Shown piece by piece: positions 59,760-64,000 of a stretch of 64,000 nt of DNA (position 1 is the stretch's first letter; every line of letters begins with the position of its first letter). Source of the stretch: JBCAXA01 sp039183535 (GTDB taxonomy: Bacteria > Pseudomonadota > Gammaproteobacteria > Steroidobacterales > Woeseiaceae); assembly GCA_039183535.1 (NCBI GenBank), contig JBCDBO010000009.1:1-64000 (forward strand). Direction: 5' to 3'. The position numbers were made by a program, and so were the translations under genes. The notes beneath the pieces were generated by a model. That model was not told where the DNA came from. It worked only from the letters and a program-made list of their open reading frames with translations, and searched no databases.

Positions 59760-60869
59760 CTAACCACTGAAGCGCGTGTGGTAGGTCGCCTCCTCGGTAA
59801 GCCGATAGAACGAGCGTGCCTCATCGCGGTAGGTGCGGTACGAATCCCAGACCTTGGTCGAGAAGGCATCTTTCGCAGCGATCTGATCCAACAGCTTGTC
59901 GGCTTCGGCACGCAATGTGTTGATGACATCGTCCGGGTACTGGCGCAGCTCAACGTTCGGGTCGTCGACGATTTGCTGGAACGCGGCCGCATTGCGATAG
60001 GCGTATTCAGAGTGCATATCGAGGTTCGCCGCTTGGCTGGCCGTCACGAAGATAGCCTTGATGTCGTCGGGGAATTCATCCCAGAGGGTTTTGTTGACGG
60101 TGAGCTCCAACGTTGGGCCAGGCTCGTGCCAACCGGGGTAGTAGTAATACTTGGCCGCCTTGTGCAGGCCGAAGGCAATGTCGTTGTATGGACCGACCCA
60201 CTCGGTCGCATCGATGACGCCGGTTTTCAGCGACGTGAAAATCTCACCGCCGGGCAGCGCGACTGGAGTACCGCCGACCGCACGCAGTAGCTCACCGCCA
60301 AGCCCGGGCAGGCGCATCTTCAGGTTCTTAAGATCGTCAATCGAGTTGATTTCTTTGTTGAACCAGCCGCCCATCTGCGCACCGGTATTGCCGACGGCAA
60401 ACGGCACGAGGTTGAACGGCTCGTAGGCCTCGCGCCACAGATCCATCCCGCCGCCGTAGTACAACCAACCGTTCATTTCGGACGCGTTTAAACCGAACGG
60501 CACGGCCCCGAACAACTGCGCGATCTCGAGCTTGTTGCGCCAGTAATACGCGCCGCCGTGGCCAAGATCGGCCGTGCCGGCCGATACGGCATCGAATACC
60601 TCAAAGGCTGGCACCAATTCGCCAGCTGCGAACACTTGGATATCGACGCGACCACCGGAGGCTGTTTTGATGTAATTCGCGAGCGTTAATGCACCGGTTC
60701 CGAGGCCGGGAAAGTTCGGCGGCCAGGTCGTCACCATTTTCAGCCGCCAGGTTTTTTGCGGCGCGGCACCCGTGCTGGCGCAGTCGGCACTCGTTTGCTC
60801 GCCGCACGCCGCCAAGCTCGTTAACGCAGCACCACCACCCAGGCCGGCCACAAAATCGCGTCGCTTCAT
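59760..60869 (-). CDS. TRAP transporter substrate-binding protein, 2-oxoacid type (DctP/TakP-like)
   Basis: 369 residues. MKRRDFVAGLGGGAALTSLAACGEQ is both a twin-arginine signal and a lipobox (LAAC). The mature part is a DctP protein: KMVTTWPPNFPGLGTGALTLANYIKTASGGRVDIQVFAAGELVPAFEVFDAVSAGTADLGHGGAYYWRNK, KNLKMRLPGLGGELLRAVGGTPVALPGGEIFTSLKTGVIDATEWVGPYNDIAFGLHKAAKYYYYPGWHEPG. The Q/E-x-x-x-x-x-D-A-T-E-W-V-G-P and W-H-E-P-G blocks match the 2-oxoacid receptor TakP. The membrane subunits DctQ and DctM are not in the window. Confidence 0.9.
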   Translation of the reverse strand: MKRRDFVAGLGGGAALTSLAACGEQTSADCASTGAAPQKTWRLKMVTTWPPNFPGLGTGALTLANYIKTASGGRVDIQVFAAGELVPAFEVFDAVSAGTADLGHGGAYYWRNKLEIAQLFGAVPFGLNASEMNGWLYYGGGMDLWREAYEPFNLVPFAVGNTGAQMGGWFNKEINSIDDLKNLKMRLPGLGGELLRAVGGTPVALPGGEIFTSLKTGVIDATEWVGPYNDIAFGLHKAAKYYYYPGWHEPGPTLELTVNKTLWDEFPDDIKAIFVTASQAANLDMHSEYAYRNAAAFQQIVDDPNVELRQYPDDVINTLRAEADKLLDQIAAKDAFSTKVWDSYRTYRDEARSFYRLTEEATYHTRFSG

Positions 60870-60978
60870 TCGTCGGTTCCCCCGAAACTGTCAATCTGCC
60901 ATCGTTATAGGGCAGGTGGCGCTTAAAAGGAACCGCTTTCGCTGCGAATGACAGCAAACTAACAAATCCACAGATACG

Positions 60979-61060
60979 TCTCTTTAGCGCTCTAAAGAGA
61001 TTAATATTCCCACTTTATAATTATTATTACTAAAGTGGAGATTTTATATTTTTTCAGGGC
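60979..61060. promoter_or_regulatory. AT-rich divergent promoter region with two inverted repeats
   Basis: In the 200-base gap between the TRAP protein gene and dtd lie a perfect 9-base repeat TCTCTTTAG-CGCT-CTAAAGAGA (60979-61000) and a second one, CCACTTTA...TAAAGTGG with a 13-base AT loop (61010-61038). The region is much richer in A and T than its neighbours. It probably carries promoters for both genes and regulator sites; neither repeat has a terminator-type position. Confidence 0.45.
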
Positions 61061-61069
61061 TTTTTTATA

Positions 61070-61504
61070 GTGATAGGGTTGTTACAGAGGGTTTCTAGCG
61101 CTTCAGTTGCGGTCGACGGGGAAATTCTCGGCCAGATCGATCAAGGACTGATGGTGTTGGTCGGGGTCGAGACCGACGATCGTGCGCCCAATGCCGAGCG
61201 TCTGGCGGAGCGGCTGTGCGCGTACCGGGTCTTTGAGGACGAGTCGGGGCGTATGAACAAGTCTGTGACCGATGTCGCTGGAGCCTTGCTGCTCGTTCCG
61301 CAATTTACGCTGGCGGCCGATACACGGCGCGGCAATCGGGCAAGTTTCAGTCGCGGCGCAGCGCCGGCAGTAGCCAGCGACTTGTTCGATCGCTGTGCAG
61401 ACGCCGCCGCGACGCGGATTCGGGTCGAACGGGGTCGATTTGGTGCGAATATGCAGGTGTCGCTCGTCAATGACGGTCCCGTGACGTTCTGGCTAACGGC
61501 CTAG
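61070..61504 (+). CDS. dtd: D-aminoacyl-tRNA deacylase
   Basis: 144 residues from GTG 61070. The enzyme hydrolyses D-amino acids and glycine from mischarged tRNA. The start is MIGLLQRVSSASVAVDGEILGQIDQGLMVLVGV, the active-site segment is LVPQFTLAADTRRGNRASFS (usual text S-Q-F-T-L; here Pro replaces Ser), and the C-terminal G-x-F-G-A-x-M-x-V-x-L-V-N-D-G-P-V-T-F carries the conserved Gly-cisPro. Length equals the family's (about 145). It is next to tatABC, a familiar gammaproteobacterial neighbourhood. Confidence 0.93.
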   Translation: MIGLLQRVSSASVAVDGEILGQIDQGLMVLVGVETDDRAPNAERLAERLCAYRVFEDESGRMNKSVTDVAGALLLVPQFTLAADTRRGNRASFSRGAAPAVASDLFDRCADAAATRIRVERGRFGANMQVSLVNDGPVTFWLTA

Positions 61505-61627
61505 TGAGTCGCGCTAGAGGCCAACAACCTCACACTTTTCTGACATCTATTTGGCGTATTATGACGGGCCCGGTGGAGGCAGTGGGCGTCGCCCCGGACT
61601 CCGACAGACCTGCAGGCAGACAAAGAC

Positions 61628-61855
61628 ATGCTGAGCAACATTTCGATTTGGCAATTGCTGATTATTCTCGCCATCGTCATTGCGATTTTCGGCACCAGCA
61701 AGCTGCGCAACATGGGTTCCGATCTTGGCGGTGCCGTCAAAGGGTTCCGCAAAGCGGTCAAAGAAGCCGAGGAAGAGCCGCCGCGCAACCTTCCTGAAGG
61801 CAACGACGCCGATTTTGAAGCGGCGCGTTCCGAAGAATCGACCAAGAACAATTAA
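61628..61855 (+). CDS. tatA: twin-arginine translocase subunit TatA
   Basis: 75 residues: one N-terminal membrane helix (ISIWQLLIILAIVIAIFG), the F-G-x-x-K-L hinge (IFGTSKLRNMGSDLGGAVKGFRKAV) and an acidic, unstructured tail. Such proteins multimerise as the protein-conducting part of the Tat pathway. It is the first gene of the tat operon and ends 18 bases before tatB. Tat substrates in this window include the DUF1513 protein and the TRAP receptor. Confidence 0.95.
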   Translation: MLSNISIWQLLIILAIVIAIFGTSKLRNMGSDLGGAVKGFRKAVKEAEEEPPRNLPEGNDADFEAARSEESTKNN

Positions 61856-61873
61856 GGCGACGAGCGACGCGTC

Positions 61874-62185
61874 ATGTTTGACGTCGGTTTTGCCGAACTG
61901 CTGATCATCTTCGTCATCGGGCTCTTAGTATTGGGGCCCGAGCGGTTGCCGCGCGTCGCCACCAAAATCGGCAGCTGGATTGGCCAGGCGCGGCGTATGA
62001 CCCGTCAGCTGCGCTATCAGCTCGAAGACGAGGTTGCGTTCAGCGAGCGCCGTGAAGAGGCGAAAAAGCTGGTCGCCGATCTCGCCGACATCAACAAAGA
62101 AATTGGCGAAGACGTCAATGCGGCGATCGAGCCACTGAACAAACCGCTGGTTGAACCAGACTCGCCAACCGACAAAGACCAATGA
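61874..62185 (+). CDS. tatB: twin-arginine translocase subunit TatB
   Basis: 103 residues: MFDVGFAELLIIFVIGLLVLGPERLPRVATKIGSWIGQARRM, i.e. a short periplasmic start with Glu8 in the membrane helix, the L-G-P-x-R-L-P hinge, and an amphipathic helix. The tail is acidic. TatB forms the signal-binding complex with TatC. It overlaps tatC by four bases (ATGA). Confidence 0.95.
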   Translation: MFDVGFAELLIIFVIGLLVLGPERLPRVATKIGSWIGQARRMTRQLRYQLEDEVAFSERREEAKKLVADLADINKEIGEDVNAAIEPLNKPLVEPDSPTDKDQ

Positions 62186-63021
62186 GCGACGAGCGCGACG
62201 ATGACGGTTTCCCGGACGATGAGTACCACCCGCGCGAACCGTACGAAGGCGATGACGACGACGAGCAAGACGAAGTCCTGCCCGAACAGACCCTGCTCGA
62301 ACACCTAATCGAACTGCGGACTCGACTGCTGTACGCCGTCGGTGCTGTTATTGGTGTGTTCATCTGCCTAGTGCCATTCGCTAGCGAGATTTTCGCGCTG
62401 GTCTCGACACCGCTAACCAACGCGCTACCGGAAGGCAATACGATGATTGCGACGCAAGTTGCGTCACCGTTGTTGACGCCGTTCAAGACGGCGTTTTTCG
62501 TTGCGCTGTTTGTGGCGATGCCGGTCGTGCTTTATCAAGCCTGGGCCTTCGTCACACCGGGCTTGTACCGGCGCGAGAAACGCCTTGGCATCCCGTTGCT
62601 GCTATCGAGCATTGTGTTGTTTTACGCCGGGATTGCGTTTGCCTATTTCGTCGTTTTTCCGCTGATGTTTCAGTTCTTCAACGCGATCGCGCCGGAAGGC
62701 GTCGCCGTAATGACCGACATCTCGAATTACCTCGATTTTGTGTTGATGCTGTTCCTAGCCTTTGGTCTTGCCTTTGAGGTACCGGTCGCGACGGTGCTGA
62801 TCGTCTGGGCCGGCTTTAGCACCCCCGAGGCGCTCGGCAAGGCGCGACCCTATGTATTTTTATCGGCGTTCGTCATTGGCATGTTGCTGACTCCGCCTGA
62901 CGTGATCAGCCAGACCTTGCTCGCCGTTCCGGTGTATCTGCTCTATGAGCTCGGAATCGTCATGGCCAAAATGCTGCTGCGCGATCGCGCGAAGAAGTCC
63001 GAGGAAGTGCACGGCGCCTAG
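62182..63021 (+). CDS. tatC: twin-arginine translocase subunit TatC
   Basis: 279 residues with six membrane segments. The N terminus has an unusually acidic extension (about 40 residues with DDDDEQDE) before LLEHLIELRTRLLYAVGAV, the common start. Conserved blocks are ATQVASPLLTPFKTAFFVALFVAMPVVLYQAWAFVTPGLYRREKRLGIPLLLSS, YFVVFPLMFQFFN, FDFVLMLFLAFGLAFEVPVATVLI and RPYVFLSAFVIGMLLTPPDVISQTLLAVPVYLLYELGI. It is the receptor for twin-arginine signals. Confidence 0.95.
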   Translation: MSDERDDDGFPDDEYHPREPYEGDDDDEQDEVLPEQTLLEHLIELRTRLLYAVGAVIGVFICLVPFASEIFALVSTPLTNALPEGNTMIATQVASPLLTPFKTAFFVALFVAMPVVLYQAWAFVTPGLYRREKRLGIPLLLSSIVLFYAGIAFAYFVVFPLMFQFFNAIAPEGVAVMTDISNYLDFVLMLFLAFGLAFEVPVATVLIVWAGFSTPEALGKARPYVFLSAFVIGMLLTPPDVISQTLLAVPVYLLYELGIVMAKMLLRDRAKKSEEVHGA

Positions 63022-63111
63022 GTTTTGCAACCGCAGCTTATGTCAGCTGAATTTGACTGGATCGTGACAAATCGCCATTGTTAGCGGCAGATCCCGGGGG
63101 GGATCGCCACA

Positions 63112-63154
63112 GTGCCGGCGGTACGGGGCGTGTCCTTGCCGTCGGCACTTTTTT
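63112..63154 (+). terminator. rho-independent terminator after tatC
   Basis: Stem GTGCCG-G-CGG with CCG-T-CGGCAC (63112-63148), followed directly by TTTTTT (63149-63154). A second short repeat, GATCCC-GGGG-GGGATC (63090-63105), lies just before. The tat operon ends here. Confidence 0.85.
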
Positions 63155-63265
63155 CACAACGAAACGGCACCGCTACCGGTGCTATCAGCAGCCACGAGCA
63201 ACGCCGCGCTGCTGCGACAAGACCGGCCCTAAAGCCGGCACAAAACATAACTGAAGGGGAAGCGC

Positions 63266-64000
63266 ATGCAAGCCGTTCCGGCCCAGCTGACGATCCGAGC
63301 GGTCGTCCTCGGTATTTTGTTGTCGATCGTATTGGCCGGGGCAAATGCCTACCTGGGCCTCTTTGTCGGGCTAACGGTATCGGCGTCGATTCCAGCAGCC
63401 GTTATCTCGATGGCGATTCTGAAGTTGTTCCGCGACTCGAACATCCTTGAGAACAACATCGTGCAAACCGCCGCGTCCGCCGGTGAGTCCTTAGCCGCCG
63501 GTGTGATCTTCACGCTGCCGGCGCTGATTCTGATCGGCTATTGGGACTCGTTCGACTACGGTCGCGTGACGATGATCGCGATGCTCGGTGGCTTCCTTGG
63601 GGTGTTGTTTACGATACCGCTGCGGCGCTCGCTGATCGTCGAACAGAAACTGATGTTCCCGGAAGGCGCCGCGACGGCCGAGGTGTTAAAGGTCGGTAAC
63701 GACCCAGCAGCCGGCATTCGGTTTTTGGCGCTGGGTGCGATTACCGGCGCACTCGTTAAGTTCTTTGAGTCGGGGCTACGCGTCTGGCCTGGCTCAGCCA
63801 GTCACGCAAGCTACGTCGGCAACAGCTCGATTGGCTATGTCGGAACCAATTTGTCGCCGGCGCTGATCGGCGTTGGCTACATTGTCGGCCTGAATATCTC
63901 GACACTGGTTTTTGTTGGCGGTTGTATTTCCTGGTACCTCGCGATTCCGTTGTACGCCTCGTTCGGTCTCGACAACGACCCGACGCTGCTCGCGCAATTT
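63266..64000 (+). CDS. OPT family oligopeptide transporter, N-terminal part (3' end outside window)
   Basis: ATG 63266 is preceded by GAAGGGGAAG. The 245 residues visible begin MQAVPAQLTIRAVVLGILLSIVLAGANAYLGLFVGLTVSASIPAAVISMAILKLF and show several membrane helices. The blocks NNIVQTAASAGESLAAGVIFTLPALILIGYWDSF and PEGAATAEVLKVG belong to the OPT family (COG1297), which imports peptides or metal chelates. The gene continues beyond the right edge. Confidence 0.9.
   Translation, partial: MQAVPAQLTIRAVVLGILLSIVLAGANAYLGLFVGLTVSASIPAAVISMAILKLFRDSNILENNIVQTAASAGESLAAGVIFTLPALILIGYWDSFDYGRVTMIAMLGGFLGVLFTIPLRRSLIVEQKLMFPEGAATAEVLKVGNDPAAGIRFLALGAITGALVKFFESGLRVWPGSASHASYVGNSSIGYVGTNLSPALIGVGYIVGLNISTLVFVGGCISWYLAIPLYASFGLDNDPTLLAQF

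Noticed and set aside
59520..60290. 256-codon plus-strand frame
   Set aside because: Antisense shadow of the TRAP receptor gene and of the small membrane protein; no own start signal.

Overview
The window looks like chromosome of a gammaproteobacterium. The evidence is a tatA-tatB-tatC cluster beside dtd, many TonB-dependent receptors, palindromes of the TGTAGGAG...GAT type that are common in Gammaproteobacteria, a PrpE-type ligase, and moderately GC-rich DNA. Sulfatases and several TonB receptors fit an aquatic, possibly marine, heterotroph. I cannot name the genus. I saw no rRNA, tRNA, phage, transposase or CRISPR.

Left part (1-16 kb). After the tail of a DUF418 membrane protein comes an accessory region. 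Positions 1128-4878 form an integron gene-cassette array: short plus-strand genes of unknown function, each followed by an attC site, with no integrase gene in the window (a CALIN, cluster of attC lacking integrase). The array ages to the right: one attC is truncated, one is minimal, one cassette gene (a SEC-C zinc-motif protein) carries two frameshifts, and from 4.9 to 7.6 kb only attC-like remnants are visible. From 7.6 to 16 kb there are single small plus-strand genes: two MAPEG proteins, a methyltransferase, an ArsR-AHSA1 pair with a palindromic operator at a nearly leaderless start, a frameshifted uracil-DNA-glycosylase-like gene, DUF2262, DUF1295 and GNAT proteins.

Middle part (16-36 kb). 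A HupE-type membrane protein overlaps an adenine-deaminase-like amidohydrolase. Next is a sulfate-ester locus: a TonB receptor split by one in-frame TAG, two lipoprotein sulfatases (one with a CSVSR active-site motif) and an SdsA-like metallo-beta-lactamase-fold alkylsulfatase. Small soluble and membrane proteins follow, including a frameshifted pentapeptide-repeat gene and an HslV-like Ntn hydrolase with Ser in the nucleophile position. Two palindrome arrays in opposite orientation (32.3-32.7 and 36.1-36.36 kb) bracket a large lipoprotein gene and an orphan Rieske oxygenase.

Iron locus (36-50 kb). DUF1513, imelysin, di-haem oxidoreductase, second imelysin, FbpA and FbpC lie on the minus strand. 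FbpB and a VOC protein diverge from them, followed by a siderophore-type TonB receptor, a small membrane protein and a PepSY protein. Two Fur-like boxes sit at 42.39 and 45.58 kb.

Catabolic and housekeeping part (50-64 kb). An SDR, a cupin and a TonB receptor lie opposite an AraC regulator. Beside them is a 2-oxoacid dehydrogenase operon (PrpE-like ligase, E1 alpha, E1 beta, free-standing lipoyl domain, E2 catalytic domain). An orphan TRAP 2-oxoacid-type binding protein, dtd, tatABC with a strong terminator, and the start of an OPT transporter complete the window.

Five genes carry single-base lesions (frameshift or nonsense). They may be real decay or sequencing error; raw reads would decide.
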